From positions 1-38,541 of the IMG/VR virus record IMGVR_UViG_3300031391_000006: a stretch of DNA of 38,541 bases, one strand, 5' to 3'. A program made the translations under genes and the position numbers. Shown piece by piece: positions 1 to 6,747 of the stretch; within the stretch, counting starts at the first letter, position 1, and each line of letters starts with the position of its first letter. Source of the DNA: a virus. Under the pieces are notes generated by a model, which worked only from the letters and a program-made list of their open reading frames with translations, ran no database searches and had not been told where the DNA came from.

Positions 1-140
1 CAGTCCATCAAGGATGTTGGAACACCATTCATGCGCAATGGTGCCTTCGTTGGCATACACACTTGGTTGGTCTTCAGGAATCCGGTCTTGGTTGTCCTGG
101 ATGAATTTGATTGATGCGGTGCAAGGAACCCACTGTTTGG
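1..140. repeat. Direct terminal overlap of the circular assembly (left copy)
   Basis: Bases 1-140 match 38402-38541 with one substitution, A at 127 against G at 38528. The repeat lies inside the coding sequence of the DUF2800 nuclease, which stays in frame across the join, and the substitution is third-position synonymous (Val). This fits an assembler overlap from a circular or circularly permuted genome carrying one population variant better than a physiological terminal repeat. Confidence 0.9.
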
Positions 141-186
141 CGGCGGACGGTGCAAGGCGGGAATGTGTTTCTTTAGTTTCTGGCAT
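1..186 (-). CDS. DUF2800 Cas4/RecB-like nuclease, N-terminal part (continues at 38401)
   Basis: The true start of the nuclease is the ATG at 186-184, giving MPETKETHSRLAPSA and so on. The frame runs to base 1 and continues at 38401 in the circular genome, for a total of 409 residues. The N-terminus has the family hallmark: an R-L-(A/S)-P-S-A segment, then W-V-P-C (Cys22), then Y-A-N-E-G-T-I-A-H-E. In Cas4/AddB-type nucleases a lone N-terminal Cys joins three C-terminal Cys to hold a 4Fe-4S cluster, and that pattern is complete here once the two halves are joined. The leader is A/T-rich with no clear Shine-Dalgarno sequence, and no early promoter box lies just upstream. Confidence 0.85.
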   Translation of the reverse strand, partial: MPETKETHSRLAPSAAKQWVPCTASIKFIQDNQDRIPEDQPSVYANEGTIAHEWCSNILDGL

Positions 187-217
187 AGGATTTGAAAGTT
201 TAAATTAAAAAGGTGGG

Positions 218-280
218 TGCCGGGTTAATTGTTTCACCCAACCCGGCAAACCCTTATCACTCGTAGCGTGATAAGGGTTT
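218..280. terminator. Tandem hairpins ending the upstream early transcript
   Basis: Two perfect stems sit side by side. The first pairs 218-226 with 240-248 (TGCCGGGTT with AACCCGGCA). The second pairs 248-260 with 268-280 (13 bp, 7-nt loop) and is followed on the plus strand by a T5 run. The second stem starts immediately after the stop codon of the minus-strand gene at 281. The T-run favours the plus direction, so minus-strand termination is inferred from position. The 94 bases between the two genes hold nothing else that I can see. Confidence 0.65.
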
Positions 281-697
281 TTAGTCTGCAATTTCTGCAA
301 GCTTGCAACCAGCTTGGTTTTCCAGTGCTTCAAGCATTTCAGCCAAGTCACCCCCGTCTTTTTCAAACAAGGTGATGTTCTTGGTTTCAAACTGTTTCAG
401 GACCGCTTGGAAGTCTGCTTTCTTCCCATCTTCTACAAGCTTCCCGGCAACCTTACGCAAGTCATCCGCTGATACTTCAGTCTTGGTGACTTCCTTTGGT
501 TCCGGTTCAGTTGCTTCAGCTTCTTCCTTTTTCAAACGCTTTTTCTTTTGTACGGTGGTTTCCTTCTTTTCTTCCGGTTTGGCAATTGCAACCTGTGTGG
601 TGGTTCCCCTGGTGAAAGTGTCCGCAAGGACAATGTTTGATTCCGCAAGCTTCATCATTGCGGCGGTGTTTTCTTGGATAGCTTTTTCTAGGCTCAT
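281..697 (-). CDS. Early phage protein with charged linker, function unknown
   Basis: A 138-residue reading starts at the ATG at 697, giving MSLEKAIQENTAAMMKLAES. An in-frame start further upstream (760) would overlap the preceding gene and lacks family-like sequence. Three parts are visible: an N-terminal helix of about 20 residues resembling the opening of many small phage recombination-module proteins, a Lys/Glu-rich low-complexity linker at about 38-68, and a predicted helical C-terminal domain at about 72-138. The C-terminal part has the alternating charged and hydrophobic pattern of small helical proteins often encoded beside phage SSB or RecT-like genes. That link is weak recall, not a domain match. 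The gene is the last in its early unit before the hairpins at 218-280. Confidence 0.6.
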   Translation of the reverse strand: MSLEKAIQENTAAMMKLAESNIVLADTFTRGTTTQVAIAKPEEKKETTVQKKKRLKKEEAEATEPEPKEVTKTEVSADDLRKVAGKLVEDGKKADFQAVLKQFETKNITLFEKDGGDLAEMLEALENQAGCKLAEIAD

Positions 698-737
698 GAT
701 TTGTGTTTTTGGTGGTTTATTTTGATAGGAAAAATTT

Positions 738-1031
738 TTATTTGGCAAAACGGGGGACAAAGCAACCTGTCAGTTTACCCGGATAAGAAGAACGGTCCAT
801 GTGTCGGATAATGCCCCCAATAACATGGAAAAAGTCAAATTCCTTGGCTTCAAGAACACCTTGCCAATCCATTTCAATGGTTTCATCTTGTTCAACAGAA
901 GCCATGTCCATAATTAGGGAAGTTCTGTTACGTGGTGTAAGACTAAGGGAATTGCAAAGTTGGTCATACTTGTCCGCAATTTGCGCAAGTGGGGTTAAGA
1001 TAATTGTGGTGTTGTTTAGTGGTTCTGTCAT
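738..1031 (-). CDS. Small early protein, function unknown
   Basis: This 97-residue protein begins MTEPLNNTTIILTP. Its C-terminal half has the pattern F-D-F-F-H-V-I-G-G-I-I-R-H-M-D-R followed by G-K-L-T-G-C-F-V-P-R-F. I associate this pattern with a small uncharacterised family seen in many phage early regions (possibly DUF6874, from memory), with no known function. The gene lies in the minus-strand early unit, about 60 nt downstream of the promoter box at 1092-1118, and ends 40 nt before the next start. Coding status is supported by the conserved-looking C-terminus and clean placement. No catalytic motif is visible. Confidence 0.6.
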   Translation of the reverse strand: MTEPLNNTTIILTPLAQIADKYDQLCNSLSLTPRNRTSLIMDMASVEQDETIEMDWQGVLEAKEFDFFHVIGGIIRHMDRSSYPGKLTGCFVPRFAK

Positions 1032-1091
1032 ATTTTGGATTTCTCAATTTTTGGTGGTTTGAATTTCTGTTCTTTGTTGAACAATGCAAAC

Positions 1092-1118
1092 AGAAAACGG
1101 TTTTTGTTTAAGGGTCAA
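1092..1118 (-). promoter_or_regulatory. Early promoter/operator box, copy near 1.1 kb
   Basis: Read on the minus strand this is TTGACC, 7 nt ending in AAAC, then AAAAACCGTTTTCT, an imperfect palindrome. The same layout (TTGAC, 7 nt, 14-nt near-palindrome) recurs at 4798-4824, 9315-9341, 13234-13260, 33119-33145 and 35996-36022. This copy lies about 60 nt upstream of the gene starting at 1031. TTGAC resembles a -35 element, but a good -10 is not obvious. Confidence 0.6.
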
Positions 1119-1133
1119 CCCCTAAAATGGTTT

Positions 1134-1406
1134 TTATTTGGTAGGTAAGAAAGTTATAATTTTAAGATTGGCATGGCAGTAAACGAAGTGGAACAGTTCA
1201 GCCCCAACCCGGACAATGACTTTCACATTCCCGTTGTTGTCATGTGTCTTGGCTTTGCACTTGTCCAACTCTGCTAGTTCAACAAGGGCTCGCATTTGCC
1301 TTTGTGACACTTCCCGCCCGTATCGTTGCCGGAAGCGTTGTTGCGCGTGATTGGGCAGACCTTTGACACCTTGCCGCAATATAGGCTTTCTGTGCTTCTT
1401 GGTCAT
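1134..1406 (-). CDS. Small conserved phage protein with His-Ala-x2-Arg and ITFLP motifs
   Basis: This 90-residue basic protein starts at the ATG at 1406, one base beyond the upstream gene's stop at 1408, which suggests translational coupling. It has N-H-A-Q-Q-R-F-R-Q-R-Y-G near residue 19 and ends with beta-strand-like segments closing in I-I-T-F-L-P. This arrangement is common in small phage proteins of unknown function and resembles the DUF4258-like or RelE-like shape. I do not claim toxin activity. It is followed by the promoter box at 1092-1118, which serves the next gene. Confidence 0.6.
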   Translation of the reverse strand: MTKKHRKPILRQGVKGLPNHAQQRFRQRYGREVSQRQMRALVELAELDKCKAKTHDNNGNVKVIVRVGAELFHFVYCHANLKIITFLPTK

Positions 1407-1407
1407 A

Positions 1408-1749
1408 CTAGAAAAGGTCCCCAAGTGATTCTTTCAGGCTTAGCTTTGCTTTGGCAAAGTCCCGGTCTTCTTTTTCCCCGGCGCGGATTGCTTGCATGTC
1501 CACTTTGCTTGCAATCCACTTCAGTTCAAAATCTGCAACTTCACTGACTTGGGCTTCCTTGTGGACAGTGACAACCCGGACCACAATGACACCCCTTGGG
1601 GTCTTGACGTTGCACAAGTCCCCTTTTTTCAGCTTCAGGCGGGTTTTGTATGTGTAGCTTTTCCCCTTGCCATTCTCTTGGTCGAAGCAGACTGCAACCG
1701 TCTTGATTGTTGGGTCCGCTTGGCATTGTTTGTGTGTTTGGTTTTTCAT
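1408..1749 (-). CDS. Small early protein with PriA 3'BD-like beta core
   Basis: The start at the ATG at 1749 (MKNQTHKQCQAD) is preferred because the upstream 34-residue gene stops at 1751, one base away. The protein has 113 residues. Residues about 15-60 read T-V-A-V-C-F, then S-Y-T-Y-K-T, then L-K-K-G-D-L-C-N-V-K-T-P-R-G and V-V-R-V-V-T-V. This strand-turn-strand layout resembles the 3'-binding domain of PriA and many small phage proteins that share it. The C-terminal 45 residues are charged and helical. The position directly behind the primase-helicase fits a replication-accessory role, but function is inferred from context only. Confidence 0.6.
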   Translation of the reverse strand: MKNQTHKQCQADPTIKTVAVCFDQENGKGKSYTYKTRLKLKKGDLCNVKTPRGVIVVRVVTVHKEAQVSEVADFELKWIASKVDMQAIRAGEKEDRDFAKAKLSLKESLGDLF

Positions 1750-1750
1750 A

Positions 1751-1855
1751 TTAAAGAAGTTCTTCCCCATGTAAGGTGATGCGTTTTTCAAGAATTTTGG
1801 CAACATTCAGGTCTGCAACCGCTGAATCCGGGTCAACCCACACTTGATGCTTCAC
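1751..1855 (-). CDS. 34-residue coupled mini-protein downstream of the primase
   Basis: A GTG start at 1855-1853 overlaps the primase stop codon (GTGA overlap). The frame reads MKHQVWVDPDSAVADLNVAK and so on to a TAA at 1753-1751, one base before the ATG of the next gene. It exactly fills a gap between two genes, with coupling signals at both ends, which argues that it is translated. The same GTGA coupling occurs at 32379-32382. No function is recognised. The peptide is acidic in the middle with a likely short helix. Confidence 0.6.
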   Translation of the reverse strand: MKHQVWVDPDSAVADLNVAKILEKRITLHGEELL

Positions 1856-4395
1856 ACCAAGGATGGACAACCGGAATGCCGCTTGAAGCCTTTGTTGATT
1901 AGGATTGAGCCCAATACTTTGGGGCTAATCTTTTGATTGGTTTCACTCTCAAGCATCCGCAACAGTTGACTTGAAGAAATTATGTCTGATTGAACAAGCG
2001 GTTCTTGCCCTTCTTCAAGCACACCTTCAAGAAGCTTTTCAATGTCCGTTTTTGAGTGGTCCGCCATTTGGTAAAAGTATTCCGTTTTTGGTGGGGGTGA
2101 GTCGGGGCAAAACCTGGGGGAAAGTTCCCAGTCCTCAAAAAACGCCCGCAAGCCACCGAACTGGGCAGAGTCAACGAGTTTTTGTAGTGGCTCAAGTGCG
2201 CCGGACTCCATGAGCCTATCAGTGTCTTTCTCCGTTTGGATTGGGGAGAACACAACAAAATATCTTCTCTCCCTTTGCTCCACCGCGATGGCGTCTTTGT
2301 GGTTTGTAAAAATCAAGTAATTAGTAACGTTTTCAAACTCTTCGTTTGGTTTAAATTTCTGGTTTATAGAGACGTGGTCGTCTGAGATTGGCTCTTTGAG
2401 TTTATTCATCACATCATGGCGGCTGTGCCCAGTGACGCGGATCTCATTTAGAATTGAAAGCTGGGTGCCAACTGCCCAGTCATTGAATGGGCTAAAAATT
2501 GCTTCCGGGTCCACCGTTTTGATGTTGCCCCGGCCAAACACACCACGAAGCGCCTTTGCCAGTAAGCCTTTACCATTGCCTTGTGCCGACTGGATTAGGA
2601 ATGCCCAGCGAACCTTTTTGCCGGGGTTTTGGACCATGAACGCGATGAAATCAATCAGCCGGCGCTGGTGCTCCGGCTCGGCAATCAGTAGTGCAGCGTG
2701 CTTTAAAATCACCCGCCCAGCTTCGACGGCTGTTTTGCGATCCGCCTTGGCATAGCTCTTTGTATAGGTGTTCACAAACCGCTTTTTGCCTTTAACGACG
2801 ATGACATCATCTGGGTTGGCTGGGTCATAGGTCAGGTCATAAACACGCGGGATCTCTAACTCATTGAGAATGTAGTCTTGCGGGCGCACAATAGGAGTAA
2901 GTTTGGCCTGTAATGATGTGTCACCGCGCTCCTGTAACTCTTGCGCGTTGGGGAGTAGTTTGACGCCGTATGACGAGTCAAAAGAGCTTTTGGTTAGCAC
3001 CTCACAAGTCTCGGTGCGATAGACACGCTCAAGACCGGAAAGATAGACAAGCCCTCTTGCCCAAAGTGGGGTTGGCTTCTCTTCGCTGTCTTTTTGCCTT
3101 TGTTTTTCTTTGGCTTCGGACTGTAGAGTTTTCAGGTGTTTTTTCAGCTCGGCAACAGAGTAGGTGAACCCAAAAACAGATTTTGCCTGTTTTTTGACAG
3201 TGTCAATCAGTGGCGTTTCATAGGCAGACCCAAGCAGGGGACTGACTACAATTTTTTCAAACCCCCGGTCAAGTAGGTCTTCAAGCGTGGTGCAGCCTTT
3301 CAGCCAAGTGGTGAGGCGAGCGAAAAGCTTCTGATTCGTTTCGGCACAGTCCCAGCCTGCTTCTTTAGCGAGCTTGAAAATGGTTCTCATGGTGGTTGGC
3401 AGCCGATTTGAGGGTGTGGCGCTCGTGTGATCCCACCGGTAGCGCGTCTTTTCCTCCCCCTCATACGTCCGGCCTTCGGAACTCCAAGAATCAAACAGCG
3501 CAAAAGCTTCTTCATCTTGGCTTGGGAATTGGTGGCGCAGTGCCATAGCGCAGCGTATCCAGTCGTCTTGTGAGCAGTCCGGTGACAGTGCAGAAATGGC
3601 CTCTTTTGCATCTTTGAGTTCCACACCGTAAACGGACTGTTTCAAGTACTCGATGCCGTCAAAAAAGTCGGTGCTTGCCTGTTTCGGTGGTTTGCCTGGC
3701 TTCGTTGTTGTTGCACCGATACCAACTAAGACAGATGGGTCAAACGCGGTGCCTTTGCAAAAATAGTCAACCACTGGGTGGTTAAAGTTCAAGTCCGTGT
3801 CTGCAAAGATGGTGGGTCTAAACATCGCTTGTGAGATCGTTTTTGATTCAGTGGTGACAGATGGCAGGCCAATCAGCGCGGCTATGTGGTTCACCGCTTC
3901 AGCGTAGTGTTCTGGGGGCAGGTTGTCCGCTTCGACAACCAGCCGGGCGCGGGCGGCTTCCGGTGTGTGGTTGATGGTGGTGTAAAGTGCAAAATTGAGG
4001 CCATCCAATGCTTCGCGCAATCTTTGAGGGTTTTTGATCAGTCGGGCGGCGGGGTAGTCCCCAGTCTCAACCCATTTGCCTGTTTCTGGATCTTTGACCT
4101 TCTCCGGGTCAATGTCCAGACAGAGCAGGTTTACTGCTTTGACATTGGCATTGTTTTTTAGATACCCGCCTTTGCTCTTTTCAGCAAAACTCGACGGTGT
4201 GAAGTAGCGCACAAACTTGACCTGTTTCTTGCCTGCTTCACTCATCGCGGTGAATTCGGCGGCGGTGTGCTGTGACCGGATGGGTGCGCGTAGTTGCGTG
4301 TCAAAGAACTCCTTGAAATTTGCACAAGGTAGGGGTTCGACGTGCTTGAATAGGTGGCTGGCGTCGCCACCAAAGAATCGGGGTGTTGTGATCAT
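1852..4395 (-). CDS. Primase-helicase (AEP-like primase, PriCT_2-like, D5/SF3-type helicase)
   Basis: This 847-residue replication protein should prime and unwind DNA at the phage fork. Residues 1-220 look like an archaeo-eukaryotic primase fold: L-C-L-D-I-D-P at 91-97 supplies the metal-binding Asp pair (D94, D96), and an Asn-His (143) and A-R-A-R (148-151) follow. Residues 265-350 resemble the PriCT_2 linker (D-D-W-I-R-C-A-M-A-L). Residues 590-720 form a DUF5906/D5-like superfamily 3 helicase: Walker A S-A-Q-G-N-G-K-G at 603-610, Walker B L-S-I-L-N-E-I near 646-652, sensor N-Y-L-I-F-T-N-H at 692-699 and an Arg-rich R-E-R-R at 708-711. It overlaps its upstream neighbour by ATGA and its downstream neighbour by GTGA. 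Its Glu codons are more mixed than in adjacent early genes. Confidence 0.88.
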   Translation of the reverse strand: MITTPRFFGGDASHLFKHVEPLPCANFKEFFDTQLRAPIRSQHTAAEFTAMSEAGKKQVKFVRYFTPSSFAEKSKGGYLKNNANVKAVNLLCLDIDPEKVKDPETGKWVETGDYPAARLIKNPQRLREALDGLNFALYTTINHTPEAARARLVVEADNLPPEHYAEAVNHIAALIGLPSVTTESKTISQAMFRPTIFADTDLNFNHPVVDYFCKGTAFDPSVLVGIGATTTKPGKPPKQASTDFFDGIEYLKQSVYGVELKDAKEAISALSPDCSQDDWIRCAMALRHQFPSQDEEAFALFDSWSSEGRTYEGEEKTRYRWDHTSATPSNRLPTTMRTIFKLAKEAGWDCAETNQKLFARLTTWLKGCTTLEDLLDRGFEKIVVSPLLGSAYETPLIDTVKKQAKSVFGFTYSVAELKKHLKTLQSEAKEKQRQKDSEEKPTPLWARGLVYLSGLERVYRTETCEVLTKSSFDSSYGVKLLPNAQELQERGDTSLQAKLTPIVRPQDYILNELEIPRVYDLTYDPANPDDVIVVKGKKRFVNTYTKSYAKADRKTAVEAGRVILKHAALLIAEPEHQRRLIDFIAFMVQNPGKKVRWAFLIQSAQGNGKGLLAKALRGVFGRGNIKTVDPEAIFSPFNDWAVGTQLSILNEIRVTGHSRHDVMNKLKEPISDDHVSINQKFKPNEEFENVTNYLIFTNHKDAIAVEQRERRYFVVFSPIQTEKDTDRLMESGALEPLQKLVDSAQFGGLRAFFEDWELSPRFCPDSPPPKTEYFYQMADHSKTDIEKLLEGVLEEGQEPLVQSDIISSSQLLRMLESETNQKISPKVLGSILINKGFKRHSGCPSLV

Positions 4396-4787
4396 ATTTT
4401 TTTAATGACTACTAGGTTTTTTATGTTGTTGTTTGTTGGGTCACCATCGCGGCAGGCAACTTTGCAGTCATGAGGGACCTCATCGCCCGTTTGCAAACAA
4501 TAAGCAACCTCTGCACCTCTCAGAATATCACCGAACAAATAAATTTTCAGCCAAGCGGGCTCACCAGCTCTTGAATGCCCTTTCGGGTGCTTGGTGAGAC
4601 ACCCAGCGGGTTCCCCTTCCCGCGATGCCATCCTCGGTGAAATTAGTAGGTGCCCACCCTTTTGTACCGTGTTAAACTCCCAAAGGATTGTTTTACCGTC
4701 TTGGGACATACTGAAAAAATGCCTCAATTCTTCGGGGACTTTCCGAACCATTGGGTGTGTGGGGAATTTGGAGTCATGTCTATTCAT
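4392..4787 (-). CDS. HNH/AP2-like protein, probably degenerate
   Basis: This 131-residue protein begins MNRHDSKFPTHPMV and is the first gene of the left early unit, under the box at 4798-4824. Its C-terminus has D-G-D-P-T-N-N-N-I-K-N-L at 114-125, the signature of the Asn and Leu half of HNH_3-type homing endonucleases. Upstream segments (V-A-Y-C-L-Q-T-G-D-E-V-P) follow the same family layout. The usual His before the D-G-D is replaced (A-C-R-D-G-D), so nuclease activity is doubtful. It may be a DNA-binding relic or a regulator. The stop overlaps the primase start. Confidence 0.65.
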   Translation of the reverse strand: MNRHDSKFPTHPMVRKVPEELRHFFSMSQDGKTILWEFNTVQKGGHLLISPRMASREGEPAGCLTKHPKGHSRAGEPAWLKIYLFGDILRGAEVAYCLQTGDEVPHDCKVACRDGDPTNNNIKNLVVIKKI

Positions 4788-4797
4788 AAACCTTTTT

Positions 4798-4824
4798 TAT
4801 GTAACAGTTTTTTTTATATGTCAA
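4798..4824 (-). promoter_or_regulatory. Early promoter/operator box, leftmost early unit
   Basis: On the minus strand this reads TTGACA, then TATAAAA, then AAAACTGTTACATA, matching the layout of the other boxes. The TTGACA lies about 31 nt upstream of the start codon at 4787. It should drive the HNH-like gene, the primase and downstream genes. This copy has the best -35 hexamer, while its palindrome is the least symmetrical. Confidence 0.6.
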
Positions 4825-4932
4825 CAACCTTTTATACATAAAACCCTAAAAAGTTGGGCTATTTACTCAGGTTTCCTTTTTAACTGCAAATTTGAAGTTA
4901 TAAATTAGAGATTTGTTTATTTTTGAAGTTGT

Positions 4933-5057
4933 GGACAGACAGACAGAGAAAAATAACATTAAGAACATGTAGGAAAATGGAAAAAAGGGGGAAAGAAAGA
5001 AAAAGTGTTTTTACCGCACACATTACATTATTGTTATTTTTCTCTGTCTGTCTGTCC
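4933..5057. repeat. 26-bp perfect inverted repeat in the divergent intergenic region
   Basis: Bases 4933-4958 are the exact reverse complement of 5032-5057, separated by a 73-nt purine-rich spacer. Each arm contains three tandem copies of a CAGA-type tetranucleotide followed by an A/T run. It sits in the roughly 380-bp gene-free gap between the leftward early and rightward late units (4788-5171), which holds no convincing gene. As RNA it would form one long hairpin in either direction. As DNA it could be a cruciform, a replication origin element or a paired regulator site. Confidence 0.85.
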
Positions 5058-5089
5058 GGGGTCCTTTGTAAATTTATATCTTCATTTTT

Positions 5090-5109
5090 GGGGTTAACAG
5101 AAAAACCCC
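5090..5109. other. Small GGGGTT/AACCCC hairpin upstream of the small terminase gene
   Basis: A 6-bp stem (5090-5095 with 5104-5109) and an 8-nt loop lie about 60 nt before the terminase start. There is no T-run on the plus side, so termination is unlikely. It may be a 5' untranslated structure. Confidence 0.4.
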
Positions 5110-5171
5110 TTGGTGTGAGGTGTAAAATTTTGGGGTTGCAGAATCCCTTACTGTTCATTCATTCTTAACCT

Positions 5172-5741
5172 ATGGCGGATAAACTCAAAAAACTCACAAA
5201 ATCCCAAAGCATTTATTGTGCAAACCGGGCAGGGGGTGAAATGACTAAAATTGATTGTTATTTGGAGGCATACCCCCGTTGTGGATCTAAGGACTCAGCC
5301 CGGTCAAGTTACCAAGACCTTGAAAAGCAACCACACATCAAAGCGGAAATTGCCCGGCTTCAAAGGAACACAGAAACAGCAACCACCCTGTCCCGGCAAG
5401 AAAAGCGGGAGTTCCTTGCCCGTGTGGCCCGGGTCAACCCAATCGCGATTGACCCAGACGATGCAGGGGACACGAATGCAGACCTGATTGAATCAGTGAC
5501 CCGGCGCTACAATGGCGAAGGTGACCACATAAGTACAACCTTCAGGGTGCCTTCCAAACTCGCGGCTGTTGAGATTGACAATAAAATGGCAGGACACAAT
5601 GAGCCGGACGAAGTGAACCTCAAACACGGCGGTGGGGTGATGCTAGTGCCCACAGGTGGCTCTAGCCTCAATGATTGGGAGAAAGACGCAGTCAGACAGC
5701 AAGAGGCGCTTAAAGGGCACAAAAAAGCCGACTCTGAGTGA
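5172..5741 (+). CDS. terS: Terminase small subunit
   Basis: This 189-residue DNA-recognition subunit of the packaging motor matches the Terminase_2 layout. The N-terminal helices K-L-T-K-S-Q-S-I-Y-C-A-N and the Y-L-E-A-Y-P segment are followed by S-S-Y-Q-D-L-E-K-Q-P-H-I-K-A-E-I-A near residues 45-61, the typical closing helix of the DNA-binding domain. The middle region is a helical oligomerisation part, and the C-terminus M-A-G-H-N-E-P-D-E-V resembles the family ending. It is the first late gene. The large subunit follows only after an inserted three-gene cassette, which is unusual because the pair is normally adjacent. The leader has no Shine-Dalgarno sequence. Confidence 0.85.
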   Translation: MADKLKKLTKSQSIYCANRAGGEMTKIDCYLEAYPRCGSKDSARSSYQDLEKQPHIKAEIARLQRNTETATTLSRQEKREFLARVARVNPIAIDPDDAGDTNADLIESVTRRYNGEGDHISTTFRVPSKLAAVEIDNKMAGHNEPDEVNLKHGGGVMLVPTGGSSLNDWEKDAVRQQEALKGHKKADSE

Positions 5742-5868
5742 TTTGGCTTGTGAATGGGGCGGGTTGGGTGTCACGAATGACCTCGATGGCTAGTGCAAAT
5801 GGCTCGGCCTCTGGGATTGTCCCGAAATGCCTACCGTGATAAATAAACAAAAAAGTTTAAATTAGGGG

Positions 5869-5896
5869 TTGACACATAAACTTTTGTGTTTAGATT
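5869..5896 (+). promoter_or_regulatory. Sigma70-like promoter of the terS-terL inserted cassette
   Basis: TTGACA at 5869-5874, a 16-nt spacer and TAGATT at 5891-5896 form a good vegetative-type promoter. It lies about 57 nt upstream of the first cassette gene at 5954. It has a consensus -35 and a plausible -10, unlike the palindrome-type early boxes. The gap 5742-5868 holds nothing else recognisable. Confidence 0.7.
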
Positions 5897-5953
5897 GTGT
5901 GTAGATCAGAGGGACAAACCCAATGACAACACAACGAAACGAGAAATATAAAA

Positions 5954-6250
5954 ATGAACATAACACGCGAAAATAAGATCAAAGTTTTAGAAGAATTATC
6001 CAATTCAAAATTTATCGGCTTTTATGCAGATGTTAATTCCGGAGACTTGCCAGAAAACGTGCTTGAAGTGTCTGACCTTAATATAGATGAAAATGCTGCT
6101 CTCTTTGAGAAGACTAAGAGCAGTGAGCTAATTTTCGGTGGTTCCGCATTGTTTGAGTGCTCCGCCGAAACTGACAATCGCAAATTCTTTTCTGCTGATG
6201 AAGTAAAGATGTCCATGGCTGTTGTTGCTGCACGTCAACCTCTCGCTTAA
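5954..6250 (+). CDS. Cassette gene 1 between the terminase genes, function unknown
   Basis: This 98-residue protein begins MNITRENKIKVLEELSNSKF. It is A/T-richer than neighbouring late genes and follows an A-rich leader. No motif is recognised: an N-terminal helix is followed by mixed strands and no predicted membrane segment. Its stop codon overlaps the next start (TAATG), so it is co-translated with the HTH-like gene. Its own promoter and foreign composition suggest a moron-type gene. One possibility is a host-takeover or anti-defence product paired with a regulator, but that is speculation. Confidence 0.6.
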   Translation: MNITRENKIKVLEELSNSKFIGFYADVNSGDLPENVLEVSDLNIDENAALFEKTKSSELIFGGSALFECSAETDNRKFFSADEVKMSMAVVAARQPLA

Positions 6251-6456
6251 TGGCTACGAAACTTACATCTGAGGGGCTAGCCGAAAGGCTACCCCTCTTG
6301 AACGCAAAAGGTGTCTGCCTTGCGGCAGAGGTCGATTACATGCGGTTTCGAAACTGGAAATTCGGGGCTGTAAAAACGCTGTCGGATGACGAGCTTGAGC
6401 GCATTGCAAAAGTGTTGGTGGAGCTTTCGCCCAACGTGGAGGTGTGTGATGAGTGA
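6250..6456 (+). CDS. Small HTH-like protein in the inserted cassette
   Basis: This 68-residue protein begins MATKLTSEGLAERLP. Residues 18-58 follow the order of small Xre-like folds: an Ala-rich helix, an F-R-N-W-K-F turn, then T-L-S-D-D-E-L-E-R-I-A-K-V-L, which resembles the closing helix of phage repressor-like domains. The fit is suggestive, not decisive. The start overlaps the upstream stop and the stop overlaps the next start (6449). The 5' end of its mRNA can form two tight hairpins at 6271-6329, which could affect its own expression. Confidence 0.6.
   Translation: MATKLTSEGLAERLPLLNAKGVCLAAEVDYMRFRNWKFGAVKTLSDDELERIAKVLVELSPNVEVCDE
6271..6329 (+). other. Two strong consecutive RNA hairpins within the HTH-like gene
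   Basis: Hairpin 1 (6271-6297) pairs GAGGGG with CCCCTC and TAGCC with GGCTA around a GAAA tetraloop, with one bulged C. Hairpin 2 (6314-6329) pairs TCTGCC with GGCAGA around TTGC. Such tightly closed stems are rare in the surrounding coding DNA. They may bind a protein or control translation of the cassette. Confidence 0.6.
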
Positions 6457-6691
6457 AGCGAGGGATGAGCGAAAGGAATTAATTAGCCTTCGTGGTTGTT
6501 CTCGATGCTCGCTAAACGGGATATGCCGAAAGGTTCGTGCCGCGAGCAGTGACCACTTCCGATGGTCGATCCATAATCTTCTTGCGCATCCTCTTTCGGA
6601 GATCGCGTGGATATTCGGATTCCGAAAAGCGAGCGACTGGCTCCACGACAAATCAATCCCGAAGCATCCCGAAGGAACTGGAAGAGGCTAA
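6449..6691 (+). CDS. Conserved phage protein with HNLLAHPLSE and WLHD motifs
   Basis: The ATG at 6449 overlaps the stop of the previous gene and yields 80 residues (MSEARDERKEL and so on). A Cys-containing stretch (C-S-R-C-S-L-N-G-I-C) precedes I-H-N-L-L-A-H-P-L-S-E-I-A-W-I-F-G and W-L-H-D-K-S-I-P. I recognise this as a small phage family of unknown function that occurs in many unrelated phages. The hydrophobic stretch is short and amphipathic, so membrane association is possible but uncertain. It is the last gene of the inserted cassette. No terminator is visible in the 56 nt before the large terminase gene. Confidence 0.7.
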   Translation: MSEARDERKELISLRGCSRCSLNGICRKVRAASSDHFRWSIHNLLAHPLSEIAWIFGFRKASDWLHDKSIPKHPEGTGRG

Positions 6692-6747
6692 CGCCTAGAT
6701 ATATTATGAGAGAGGAATGAACGAAATTAATTTACTGGTTGTGATTT

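Noticed and set aside
1-140. A physiological direct terminal repeat
   Set aside because: It lies within an intact gene that reads through the join, and the two copies differ by one base. A circular-assembly overlap is simpler.
303-725. Plus-strand frame of 140 codons opposite the gene at 281-697
   Set aside because: Its sequence is Ser/Phe/Val-rich in the way expected from the complement of a Lys/Glu-rich gene, and it has no suitable leader.
4392-4787. An active HNH homing endonuclease
   Set aside because: The D-G-D-P-T-N-N half is present but the catalytic His position is replaced, so it was annotated as HNH-like and probably degenerate.
4933-5057. A CRISPR array or insertion-sequence ends
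   Set aside because: There is only one inverted pair with a 73-nt interior, no repeat-spacer series and no transposase.
4898-5168. Two overlapping short frames on both strands around the 26-bp inverted repeat
   Set aside because: They are low-complexity, span the inverted repeat and lack leaders or couplings. They are explained by A/T-rich non-coding DNA.
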